From: Cuneatibacter sp. NSJ-177 | Lineage (GTDB): Bacteria > Bacillota > Clostridia > Lachnospirales > Lachnospiraceae | DNA length: 64,000 nt | NCBI RefSeq assembly: GCF_022867805.1 | Contig: NZ_JALIFO010000006.1 | Span: 868,001-932,000, forward strand | Direction: 5' to 3' | Shown: in pieces, positions 28,235 through 38,063 of the stretch | Position numbering within the stretch: the stretch's first letter is position 1 | How the letters are laid out: each line of letters begins with the position of its first letter | Program-made: the position numbers and the translations under genes | Notes under the pieces: model-generated | The model's input: only the letters and a program-made list of their open reading frames with translations | Databases searched by the model: none | What the model was told of the DNA's origin: nothing

Positions 28235-29677
28235 TTACATGATAGCGGCAGCCAGCGGATATCCGACGAAGGCCAGCACGATAGCGCAGGCTAAGGACAG
28301 CAGAAGGCCGTATTTCAGCATAATATCCGTCTTCAGCCAGCCGGTTCCGGCTGCAATCGCCGCATGAGCGGTGGAAGGCGGCGTGGCCAGAGCGACGCAG
28401 GCGCCGGCTCCGATGATACAGGTCAGAGCGGCCGGATTGACCCCGGCAATCGCGTTCCCGTAGACCAGGGGCAGCGAAATGCTGTAAATCAAAGTGACGG
28501 TCACGGTGTTGGAGGCAAAGTTTGTCAGCATAACCGTGAAGAAGGAGATAAAGAATACGAATACCATGGGCGGCATGTTGCCGATCAGCGGGGAGATTGC
28601 GCTGACGACCACGTCGGTGATTCCCACATCGGCATTGGTCAATGCGCCGCCGAGGATCCCGGTAGCGGCTACCATCAAGACAGCGCCCCACGGAACTCCT
28701 TTGGAAATGGCCTCACTGAAGTTCATCAGAGGTTTTCCCTTAAAGTGGATCAGGCAGAGGACAACCGTGCCGATCATCGGGGGGACTGGGGTTCCCAGAC
28801 TGGAGATTGCAGCGGCAACGCCGGGCAGAATCGGTTTGATGATGCCAGGAAGCATCCACATGGCAACCACGATGCCGAAGACAACAAGGGTACATTTTTC
28901 TTCTACGCTCATCTTCGGTACGTCATGCTTCAAAATATCCGGATTCAGGTTGCGGAGACGGTCCGTATCCGGGCGGAACACATATTTCAGAAGAAGCATG
29001 GCGACAAAGAAGATGACGATGGCGGATACCACGCCGAAAATGGTGTACTGGACAAAGTCGATGGGCATTCCCATGTCCTTCTCATAGAGGGACATGCCAA
29101 GAATCGGCACGGTATGCGCGATCGGCGTTGTGATCGTGGACAGGGAGGCAAAGAACAGGATGGCCAGGATTACCATCTGCGGGAACCGGTCGCCTTTTTC
29201 ATATCCGAGCTCTTTGAAAATCTGTTCTGCAATGGGAACGAATACGATGAAGGCCGGAATCGGAGACATGAAGGATCCGATGACCAGCGGGGCCAAAAAC
29301 AGCAGGCCCAGGAACAGCCAAGGGTTTTTCTTCGTGAACGGGCGGGTGACGAACCAGACCGCGCAGCGTTTCAGAAAACCGGTCTGTCCCAGCACATAGG
29401 TGACCATGGAGCTGAACAGAACGAAAGAAACGATCCAGCCGCCCATGGAAGCGCTCAGGCCTTCCGAGTAGGAGTAAAGAGGCGACATAATCAGCGCAAC
29501 GATACAAAGTACGCTGGGCCAGGTAACCGATACGAACAGCCAGAGGACGATCGTTCCGATGAAGATACCGGCGACCTGCATCCCTAACTGGGACAAGCCA
29601 AACATCGGAGGCAGGAACTGGCATCCAAACAGGAACAGGATACCGATCACAGTACAAATCCATTTCTTGGTATTCAT
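28235..29677 (-). CDS. SLC13/DASS-family anion symporter
   Basis: A 480-residue integral membrane protein with about 12 hydrophobic segments. It should import dicarboxylates or related organic anions with Na+ or H+. DASS-like features are the two helix-hairpin/Ser-Asn-Thr regions: FASLSTITTPIAHTVPILGM (mid protein) and MLTNFASNTVTVTLIYSISLP (C-terminal half), plus ALATPPSTAHAAIAAGTGW near the end. Substrate cannot be read from sequence. It leads a two-gene minus-strand operon with the FAD oxidoreductase, from a TTGCTT/TATAAT promoter. Confidence 0.88.
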   Translation of the reverse strand: MNTKKWICTVIGILFLFGCQFLPPMFGLSQLGMQVAGIFIGTIVLWLFVSVTWPSVLCIVALIMSPLYSYSEGLSASMGGWIVSFVLFSSMVTYVLGQTGFLKRCAVWFVTRPFTKKNPWLFLGLLFLAPLVIGSFMSPIPAFIVFVPIAEQIFKELGYEKGDRFPQMVILAILFFASLSTITTPIAHTVPILGMSLYEKDMGMPIDFVQYTIFGVVSAIVIFFVAMLLLKYVFRPDTDRLRNLNPDILKHDVPKMSVEEKCTLVVFGIVVAMWMLPGIIKPILPGVAAAISSLGTPVPPMIGTVVLCLIHFKGKPLMNFSEAISKGVPWGAVLMVAATGILGGALTNADVGITDVVVSAISPLIGNMPPMVFVFFISFFTVMLTNFASNTVTVTLIYSISLPLVYGNAIAGVNPAALTCIIGAGACVALATPPSTAHAAIAAGTGWLKTDIMLKYGLLLSLACAIVLAFVGYPLAAAIM

Positions 29678-30017
29678 AGCTTATCAAACCTTTCCAATTA
29701 ATTTGTTGCCGGACTCATAGGAATCCGGGGCCTCTTTCGCGAAAGCAAATGAAATATTTCATAAATGATTATAGAAATAGGGAGAACAAAAAGCAATTCA
29801 TTTTTCGGACAATCTATTCCTGATGGGAATAAATAAAAATAGCTGCAAAGCGGAGTTCGGGCTTCCCGTTCCTTTTTTATGGAGCGACGGAGGAGCGTAA
29901 TAAAAAATAGCTGCGAAGCAGATAAAACAGTAGGTTCCGGATCAATTTGACATCCTGCGAATCCTATGTTACGCTTTTTAAATAAGAAGCGGAAAGGATG
30001 GTTCACAAGGCGGGATC
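29678..30017. promoter_or_regulatory. Divergent promoter region with small repeats
   Basis: Minus strand: TTGCTT (complement of 29791-29796), 17 bp, TATAAT (complement of 29768-29773), driving the carrier gene. Plus strand: TTGACA (29947-29952), 17 bp, TACGCT (29970-29975), driving the Moco enzyme. Between them, a 22-24-nt unit with an ATAGCTGC core occurs twice (29832-29854 and 29899-29922). The second copy is part of the 39-nt dispersed repeat at 29875-29913. Confidence 0.7.
29875..29913 (+). repeat. 39-nt dispersed repeat, copy A
   Basis: Copy A begins TTTTATGGAGCGACGGAGG and ends AAAAAATAGCTG. It matches copy B (34444-34482) at 33 of 39 positions; differences are one base in the first half and the five-base block at 29897-29901. 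The two copies flank genes 30018-34434. Confidence 0.75.
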
Positions 30018-32717
30018 ATGGAAATAAAATTTCAGCTCAATGGTACGGCAGTCTGTTATACAGGGGACAAAGATCGGACGCTGCTTTCCTATTTGCGGGG
30101 AACTGCCTGCCTGAAAGGAACGAAGGAAGGCTGCGGCACAGGGCACTGCGGGGCCTGTACTGTGCTGAAGGACGGCGTGCCGGTCCGTTCCTGCGTCACG
30201 AAGATGGAACGCTTGGAAGGGGCCGATATCCTGACCATCGAAGGCTTAACGCCCAAAGAAGGGCTTCATCCCATCCAGAAAGCATTTCTGGACGTGGGAG
30301 CCGTCCAGTGCGGCTATTGTACGCCGGGAATGGTTCTGGCAACGAAAGCTCTGTTAGATCGGAATCCGGATCCGGGATGCGAAGAGATTGAGGAGGCCCT
30401 GCGCCGGAATTATTGCCGCTGCACCGGATATGTGAAAATCATAGAGGCTGTTTTGCTGGCGGCTGCGCGGCTGCGGGGAGAAGAGCCTCCGCTTTCATCG
30501 GTCCGCGCCATGGAGCACAGCCGGATTTTTCTGGGAAGCGAAGAGACAAAAGCGCTTCCGGCAGGCCGGATTCTGGGACATCCTCTGTGGGATACGGACG
30601 GACCGGACAAAGTTTCCGGGAGGCTGGCCTACTGCGGAGACCTGGACTTCCCGGACATGCTCTACGGCGCTTTTGTCTGGGCCCCGGTACCCAGGGCGGA
30701 ACGGATCGAGCTGGACTTTGAGGCGGCGGGGCGGATGCCCGGAGTCCGGAAAATTCTAATTTGGCGCGATGTACCGGGGGACAATCATCTGGGAACCTTT
30801 GAGCGGGAACAGGAAATCTTTTGCCGGAGCGAAGTCTTTTTCCTGGGTGACATGCTGGCTTTGGTGGTGGCAGAATCGGAGGAACAGGCGCGGAATGCAG
30901 CGAAAACCGTAACGGTTTCCTACCGGGAAGCCGAGGGAATCTACTCCATTGGGGATGGATTGGCAAAAGGGGCCGTATTGGCAAAAGCAAGCCGGGACCG
31001 CGGCGATCTTGCCGCAGCAAAGCGGGAGGATCTGATTGTTGTCCGCGGGGATTACCGGCTGGAGCGGGTGGAACACGGCTGCCTGGAGACGGAGGCTGCC
31101 GTCGGAATCGGTGAGGAAGACGGGGTAACCGTCTATGCGACGACGCAGTCGCCCTTTGAGATCCGGGATATGCTGTCGCCGGTTCTTAACCTGCCGGTCA
31201 GCCGGATCCGCGTCATCGGAACGCCTTTGGGCGGAGCGTTCGGCAGTAAGTGCGACGCCCATATCGAGGCCGCCGCAGCGGTGGCGGGAAAGGCACTTGG
31301 CTGTCCGGTCAAGATCGTGCTGAACCGGGAGGAGTCCCTCCGCCTGTCGACCAAGCGCCATGCGTATCTGACCCACTATGAAATCGGGGTTCGGAAGGAC
31401 GGGACATTCTGCTATCTGGATGCAGAAATGAGTTCCGACGCAGGCCCATATGCCAACCTCAGCGGAGGTGTTTTGATGCAGGGCTGTATTTTTGCCGGAG
31501 GACCGTATCAAATTCCCCATCTGCGGGTAAGGGGGCAGGCAGTACGGACCAACAATCCGTTAGGAGGCGCTTTCCGCGGTTTTGGGATCAATCAAGCCGC
31601 GGTTTGCGTGGAGACGCTGTTGGATGAGGCGGCGGAAAAACTGGGGATGGATCCCTTTGCCATCCGAATTAAAAACGCATTGACCGTAGGCAGCGAGACG
31701 GTGGGAGGGGAAACACTTGCGGCAAGTGTCGGGATTGCGGATACCATTGAGCTTTGCCGGCGGGAGACGGAAAAAGCCAGGCGAGAATATGAAAAAAGGT
31801 ATCCCATGGGAAACAAAGTGCTCGGTGTCGGCGTGGCAAGCGGGTATAAAAATGTCGGCGTCGGCCGCGGGGCAGTGGACGACGGAGGCTGTATCCTTAC
31901 GATGAAGCCGGACGGACGGTTGGAAATGAAAGTTTCCGGCGTTGATATGGGACAGGGATTCCGGACCGCGATGCGGCAGATCTGTGCGGAAGCTACGGGC
32001 TGCGGGATGGAAATCATTGATCTGGTGAACGGCGATACGGAGGAGACACTCCGGCATGGGCAGGCGGTTAGCGAAAGGCAGACGCTGAATTCCGGACGCG
32101 CCGTGGTGGAAGCGGCCCGGCTGCTAAAGGAGGAGCTGGAAACGCATCCTATAAAACCGGGTGAAAGCAGGAGCGTCCGCTACCGTTTTGTCGCGCCGAA
32201 GACTTACCCTCTGGAGGAGGCTGCAAGACACGAGGCAGGGGAGAACTACCGCAACTATCCTTCCTATGCCTATACGACTCAGTCCGTGCTTTTGGAGGCG
32301 GACCGCGAGACCGGCGAGGTGAAGGTGCTGAAAGTCATTGCGGCCCATGATGTGGGACGGGCTATCAATCCCCATATGATCGAGGGGCAGATCGAAGGGA
32401 GCTGTTCCATGGGGATCGGCTATGCTCTGAGCGAATCCTATCCGTCGGAAGATGGGATTCCCACATGCCGGAATTACGGGGAGCTGGGAATTCCCCGTTC
32501 GGTCCATACGCCGGAATACGAGATTTTGCTGGTGGAGGATCCGGAACCGCTGGGACCATTCGGGGCGAAAGGAATTTCAGAGGTGGCGACGGTGCCGATG
32601 ACACCGGCTGTTTTAAATGCTATTGCGGACGCTCTGGGAGTGCGGATCCGGCAGCTTCCCGCAACACCGGAAAGAATTCGGTCTGCGATGAAAGAAAAAA
32701 GAAGCGCGGGGGAATGA
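30018..32717 (+). CDS. Molybdenum hydroxylase (xanthine/aldehyde dehydrogenase family), 2Fe-2S and Moco domains fused, no FAD domain
   Basis: An 899-residue oxidoreductase that should hydroxylate an aldehyde or N-heterocycle using molybdopterin. The N-terminus is a plant-type [2Fe-2S] domain (GCGTGHCGAC at 38-47); the second [2Fe-2S] domain has CGYCTPG and CRCTG (about 95-140). The Moco domain follows, with GGAFGSK, GGAFRGFG and the catalytic Glu in GAKGISE near the C-terminus. There is no FAD subunit domain, as in Desulfovibrio-type aldehyde oxidoreductase (Mop) and the selenium-dependent xanthine dehydrogenases of Firmicutes. TNNPLGGAFRGFG resembles the latter. The oleate-hydratase-like gene starts 4 bp after its stop. 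Confidence 0.88.
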   Translation: MEIKFQLNGTAVCYTGDKDRTLLSYLRGTACLKGTKEGCGTGHCGACTVLKDGVPVRSCVTKMERLEGADILTIEGLTPKEGLHPIQKAFLDVGAVQCGYCTPGMVLATKALLDRNPDPGCEEIEEALRRNYCRCTGYVKIIEAVLLAAARLRGEEPPLSSVRAMEHSRIFLGSEETKALPAGRILGHPLWDTDGPDKVSGRLAYCGDLDFPDMLYGAFVWAPVPRAERIELDFEAAGRMPGVRKILIWRDVPGDNHLGTFEREQEIFCRSEVFFLGDMLALVVAESEEQARNAAKTVTVSYREAEGIYSIGDGLAKGAVLAKASRDRGDLAAAKREDLIVVRGDYRLERVEHGCLETEAAVGIGEEDGVTVYATTQSPFEIRDMLSPVLNLPVSRIRVIGTPLGGAFGSKCDAHIEAAAAVAGKALGCPVKIVLNREESLRLSTKRHAYLTHYEIGVRKDGTFCYLDAEMSSDAGPYANLSGGVLMQGCIFAGGPYQIPHLRVRGQAVRTNNPLGGAFRGFGINQAAVCVETLLDEAAEKLGMDPFAIRIKNALTVGSETVGGETLAASVGIADTIELCRRETEKARREYEKRYPMGNKVLGVGVASGYKNVGVGRGAVDDGGCILTMKPDGRLEMKVSGVDMGQGFRTAMRQICAEATGCGMEIIDLVNGDTEETLRHGQAVSERQTLNSGRAVVEAARLLKEELETHPIKPGESRSVRYRFVAPKTYPLEEAARHEAGENYRNYPSYAYTTQSVLLEADRETGEVKVLKVIAAHDVGRAINPHMIEGQIEGSCSMGIGYALSESYPSEDGIPTCRNYGELGIPRSVHTPEYEILLVEDPEPLGPFGAKGISEVATVPMTPAVLNAIADALGVRIRQLPATPERIRSAMKEKRSAGE

Positions 32718-32721
32718 TGGA

Positions 32722-34434
32722 ATGAAAAAGAGATATTGGAAAAAAGTTTTAGTGGCGGGCGGGGCTGTAGCGGCGGCAGCCGTTGCGAAGAAAACTTATG
32801 AGAAAAAGGCGCGCAGGCAGCATCAAAAAGAAGTGGAAGAGAGTCTGAGAAAGAGGAATTACGGGGAGCGCCAGGCGTACATATTGGGGAACGAATTGAC
32901 TGCTCTCTCAGCGGCCGTCTATTTGATTCGGGATGCCAGATTTCCTGCGGATCACATTCACATTTTTTCTAAGGAGCCCTATGTGAAAAATGATTTTGTT
33001 CCGGAAACCGGTTTTGTCTGCCAGAAGATTTGCTTTTGCGAAGAACAGACCTTTGAAAATTGCTGGGAATTATTGAATTCCCTTCCTTCGGGAAAGAAAC
33101 GGCCGAAGACCAGTGTAGGAGAGGAAATCCGTAAGTTTTCTGAGTCACACCCCATTCACGCAAAGGCAAGGCTGGTAGATGAGACAGGAAAGATCGTCGA
33201 TGCGGAGAGCTTGGGCCTGAATCAGGAAGAACGGGTGCGGATTGCCAAACTGCTGATGTCCGGAGAAGAAGAACTGGAGGGGCAGACCATTGAGCAATGG
33301 TTTGCGTCGTCTCATTTCTTTACGACAAATTTTTGGCACCTTTGGAGCAGTACCTTTGGAATTCGGGAGAAAAGCGGCATTATGGACTTCCGGCGCCTGC
33401 TTCAAAGGAAGGTGCTGAATTTCGGTGACTTGGATACGATGGATTGGATGCGGCAGCCGCCCTATGCTCCTCAGGAGGATTTTTATCTGAATTTGTGGTC
33501 CTACCTGGTGAAAAAAGGCGTGATTTTTGAGGTGCAGAAGGGCGTTGAATCGATCGATTTAACCGAAGACGGAGTGCGCGCGTGCGGCTTATGGATAAGG
33601 GAAAAAGAAAACGTATCGCATCTAAAACTGGCGGAAGATGATCTTCTGATTGTAACGGACGGCGATGGGAGGCACTGGTGTGAAATGGGAGATTGGAACC
33701 GTCCCGCCGTCCTGCCGCCGGAAAAAAAGCATCCGGCACAAAAGAGCTTTTGGGCTCTGGCGGCTCAAAAACGGCCGGGGCTTTTAGGGAGCCCGAATGT
33801 CTTTTTGGGAAATCCGGATCATACGGAAGAAATTCAATTCACCTTGACCAGCAGGGGAAACACGATCCTTCGGAGAATGGAAAAGTTCACCGGAAATCAG
33901 GCTGGAACAGGCGGGTTCGTTACTCTGAAAGATTCCCCCTGGAAGATTACGCTGATCGTGCCGGTCCAACCCTACTTCATGTGCCAGCAGCCGGAGGAAA
34001 CCGTGATACTGGGATTTGGGCAGGCACCGGAATGTCTGGGGAAAAAGGTGAAAAAGCCGATGCGGGAGTGCGCCGGAAAGGAAATCTTCGAAGAGATTCT
34101 GGCCTGTCTTCATTGGGAGGACATCAAAGATCGGGCGGAGAGGGAGATCATCAATCTAACGATGGTCCGGTGGCCTTATGCCCGCGCGCCGTATGAGCCG
34201 CATTCGATCGGAGACCGGGTCTCTGTGATGCCGGATCCCGACGGGAATCTTGCCTTTGCCGGATGGTTCTGCGAGATGCCGGAGGAGATTGCCGGCGGCG
34301 AGGAATGCAAGGTCCGTTCCGCGCGCATGGCGGTTTATTCCCTGCTGAAGATCGACAAAGAGATTCTACCGGTCACCCCTTATCGGAAGGACGCGAAGAT
34401 TTTGGCTAAGGCGTTATATGCGGTATACCGATAA
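32722..34434 (+). CDS. Degenerate oleate hydratase (MCRA-family) homologue
   Basis: A 570-residue protein similar in order to FAD-dependent oleate hydratases: AAVYLIRDARFPADHIHIF (64-82), SSHFFTTNFWHLWSSTF, RRLLQRKVLNFG, and a C-terminal WPYARAPYEPHSIGDR...FAGWFCE region. The expected GxGxxxL nucleotide motif reads GNELTAL (56-62), and the catalytic/FAD motif RGGREM is replaced by the QKICFC region (residues 97-107). A short hydrophobic helix (9-22) precedes the domain, which ordinary hydratases lack. It is probably membrane-anchored and unable to hydrate oleate in the known way. It is translationally close to the Moco enzyme (4 bp). Confidence 0.8.
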   Translation: MKKRYWKKVLVAGGAVAAAAVAKKTYEKKARRQHQKEVEESLRKRNYGERQAYILGNELTALSAAVYLIRDARFPADHIHIFSKEPYVKNDFVPETGFVCQKICFCEEQTFENCWELLNSLPSGKKRPKTSVGEEIRKFSESHPIHAKARLVDETGKIVDAESLGLNQEERVRIAKLLMSGEEELEGQTIEQWFASSHFFTTNFWHLWSSTFGIREKSGIMDFRRLLQRKVLNFGDLDTMDWMRQPPYAPQEDFYLNLWSYLVKKGVIFEVQKGVESIDLTEDGVRACGLWIREKENVSHLKLAEDDLLIVTDGDGRHWCEMGDWNRPAVLPPEKKHPAQKSFWALAAQKRPGLLGSPNVFLGNPDHTEEIQFTLTSRGNTILRRMEKFTGNQAGTGGFVTLKDSPWKITLIVPVQPYFMCQQPEETVILGFGQAPECLGKKVKKPMRECAGKEIFEEILACLHWEDIKDRAEREIINLTMVRWPYARAPYEPHSIGDRVSVMPDPDGNLAFAGWFCEMPEEIAGGEECKVRSARMAVYSLLKIDKEILPVTPYRKDAKILAKALYAVYR

Positions 34435-34443
34435 GAAGGAGCG

Positions 34444-34482
34444 TTTTATGGAGCGGCGGAGGAGCCCACGAAAAAATAGCTG
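34444..34482 (+). repeat. 39-nt dispersed repeat, copy B
   Basis: Begins TTTTATGGAGCGGCGGAGG and ends AAAAAATAGCTG, in the same orientation as copy A at 29875-29913. It starts 10 bp after the stop of the oleate-hydratase homologue. Confidence 0.75.
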
Positions 34483-34503
34483 ATGAATGGAAATCTGACG
34501 ATC

Positions 34504-34538
34504 TGCAAAGCGCAAGGCCAAAGGTCTTGCGCTTTGCA
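34504..34538. terminator. 16-bp hairpin after the oleate-hydratase homologue
   Basis: TGCAAAGCGCAAGGCC (34504-34519) pairs with GGTCTTGCGCTTTGCA (34523-34538), one G-T, with a 3-nt AAA loop. Only a weak pyrimidine stretch follows, so it may be a Rho-independent terminator of low efficiency, an mRNA stabiliser or a bidirectional block. Confidence 0.65.
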
Positions 34539-36326
<1,788 letters not shown>

Positions 36327-36376
36327 AATATTCGTGATACGTTTACCATCATCCTTATCATATAGTACAGGAAAAA

Positions 36377-36400
36377 CCGTCGGGATACCGGCGGCTTTTT
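36377..36400 (+). terminator. Intrinsic terminator after gdhA
   Basis: CCGTCGG (36377-36383), GATA loop, CCGGCGG (36388-36394), then C and five T residues. A second small CTTG-T7-CAAG hairpin follows immediately. Confidence 0.88.
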
Positions 36401-36485
36401 CTTGTTTTTTTCAAGAAGGCCTGTTTCTTCCAGTCAAAATATGGTACACTAATACAATCCGTTTAAAAGAAGGAGGAAGCCGTGT

Positions 36486-37166
36486 ATGATACAGACAGCC
36501 TGTATGGATGTCAGGTGGTTGGAAGAGGAGGCTCTTTTGGCATCCTATTCCCGATACGTATCCGAACGGTGCCGGGAAAAGCTGCAGCGTCTCCGCCCGC
36601 TTTCCTCCCGCGCCAAAACCCTGGGCGCCGAGTTATTGCTCTGGGAAGTGCTCCGGCGGCAGGGAAAACAGGCGGACCGTGAAATCATGGAACAGGAAGG
36701 CGGGAAGCCGTATTTCCCCCAGACGCCGGAGATCAGTTTTAATTTGTCCCATTCCGGTGATTTTGTGGCCTGCGTGGTATCGGATCACGCGGCCGGTGTG
36801 GATATCCAGGAAGTCCGCCCGCAAAAGGCGGATGTGGCAGGGCGGTATTTTACCGAAAGGGAGAGAAACTATATTGCAGAGTCCGGGCAGCCGGAACAGG
36901 CATTTATTGAGATCTGGTCTCTGCGGGAAAGCTATATGAAAAAGACAGGGGAAGGGTTTGCTTTGCCGCTTGGCGAGTTTTCCATTGAGACCGGCGATGA
37001 GATCCGGGTCATCCGGAACGGGATCCGGCAGCCGGAAGCGTTTCGGCTCTGGCATCCCATTCCGGGCTATGTGTTGACGGTCTGCGGTGCGAAGGACATC
37101 TCCCCTCAGGTCTTACATGTGACTGAAATAGAAGTGAGGAACAAGGAATGGAATGGGGAGAATTGA
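36486..37166 (+). CDS. 4'-phosphopantetheinyl transferase (Sfp type)
   Basis: A 226-residue enzyme that transfers phosphopantetheine from CoA to carrier proteins. The Sfp signatures are FNLSHSGDFVACVVS, AGVDIQEV (Mg/CoA site) and WSLRESYMKKTGEG, where Arg stands in for the first Lys of the usual W-x-x-K-E-A. At this length it belongs with the Sfp class, not with AcpS. AGGAGG (36471-36476) is 9 nt from the start. The gene overlaps the next one by 19 bp. No polyketide or non-ribosomal synthetase is in the window, so its carrier protein is elsewhere. Confidence 0.9.
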   Translation: MIQTACMDVRWLEEEALLASYSRYVSERCREKLQRLRPLSSRAKTLGAELLLWEVLRRQGKQADREIMEQEGGKPYFPQTPEISFNLSHSGDFVACVVSDHAAGVDIQEVRPQKADVAGRYFTERERNYIAESGQPEQAFIEIWSLRESYMKKTGEGFALPLGEFSIETGDEIRVIRNGIRQPEAFRLWHPIPGYVLTVCGAKDISPQVLHVTEIEVRNKEWNGEN

Positions 37167-37987
37167 TTGATACTTTTTGGGAGGCAACCAGCATGGTGCC
37201 GTTTTTATTTGCGGCGTTTTTGCTGGTTGAATGGATTGAAAAAAAGGGGCAGGAGAAATTTGCGCGTGCGCTGAGAAAGACGAGAAATGCCGGCCCGGTG
37301 ATCGGCTCGGCTCTGGGTTGTATCCCTCAATGCGGTTTTTCCGCGGCGTCCGCCAATCTTTATGCCGTGGGACTGGTGACGCCCGGCACGCTGCTGGCTG
37401 TTTTCATCTCCACCTCGGATGAGGCGATTTTGGTTATGATGGCGAATCCCGCTGGAATTCCGGTGATCGGCAAGCTGATTCTCTGCAAGATTGTAATCGG
37501 CATTCTTGCCGGTTATCTCGTGGATTTCTGGAACAAAAAGTATCCGCTGGGAAAACCCAAGAGAATCGAACAGCTTTGTGAAAACTGTCATGACGAAGAG
37601 GAGAGCATATTCCGGGCGGCTCTGGAGCATACAGTGAAAATTTATGCGTTCCTGCTGATTTTAATGCTGGGTTTGGAAGTTCTGATGGAGCTTGGCGGAG
37701 CGGAGCTGGTGAACCGGCTGGCTTCGGGGACCGAACTGTGGCAGCCGTTTGTGACCGCTGCGATTGGGCTGATTCCAAGCTGTCTGCCGTCGGTGGTTCT
37801 GGCGGAACTGTTTTTACAGGGAGCGATTTCCTTCGGCGCCGTGACGGCCGGGCTGATTGCGGGCGCAGGCGTGGGAGTAGCCGTGTTGTTTCGATCCAAT
37901 CCGGATAAGAAAGAGAACATCAAGATCGTCGCGATTCTTTATGGGACCGGCGTGATTTTTGGGATATTGATACAGCTGTTCTTTTGA
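37148..37987 (+). CDS. Putative heavy-metal exporter (DUF2899/ArsP_2-like, 10 TM)
   Basis: A 279-residue membrane protein. It has an inverted-repeat layout typical of this family: GCIPQCGFSAASANLYAVG in the first half and GLIPSCLPSVVLAELFLQG in the second, each with Cys-Pro elements in a helix. A short loop (ENCHDEEES) separates the halves. The family is related to arsenical permeases and is annotated as a putative metal/arsenic exporter or manganese transporter; substrate is unproven. It overlaps the Sfp-type gene by 19 bp, so the two are cotranscribed. Confidence 0.8.
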   Translation: MEWGELIDTFWEATSMVPFLFAAFLLVEWIEKKGQEKFARALRKTRNAGPVIGSALGCIPQCGFSAASANLYAVGLVTPGTLLAVFISTSDEAILVMMANPAGIPVIGKLILCKIVIGILAGYLVDFWNKKYPLGKPKRIEQLCENCHDEEESIFRAALEHTVKIYAFLLILMLGLEVLMELGGAELVNRLASGTELWQPFVTAAIGLIPSCLPSVVLAELFLQGAISFGAVTAGLIAGAGVGVAVLFRSNPDKKENIKIVAILYGTGVIFGILIQLFF

Positions 37988-38063
37988 CGGATGGGAAAGA
38001 GCGGGGCTGCCGCAGGAAAACCCAGAAAGACTCTGGTGAGAAGAGGAGCAAAGTCAGGAGATT

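Noticed and set aside
28364-29587. 407-codon plus-strand open frame opposite the SLC13 gene
   Set aside because: Antisense of a well-supported transporter, with repetitive polar composition and no family features.
25064-29968. CATAGGA/TCCTATG heptamers clustered in intergenic regions
   Set aside because: The heptamer also occurs in many coding regions (Ser-Tyr codons), so clustering alone is weak. Only the longer promoter match is kept as a finding.
30018-32717. Possible in-frame selenocysteine codon in the molybdenum hydroxylase
   Set aside because: The frame is uninterrupted over its full length. Selenium dependence in related enzymes is in the cofactor, not a Sec residue, and cannot be seen here.
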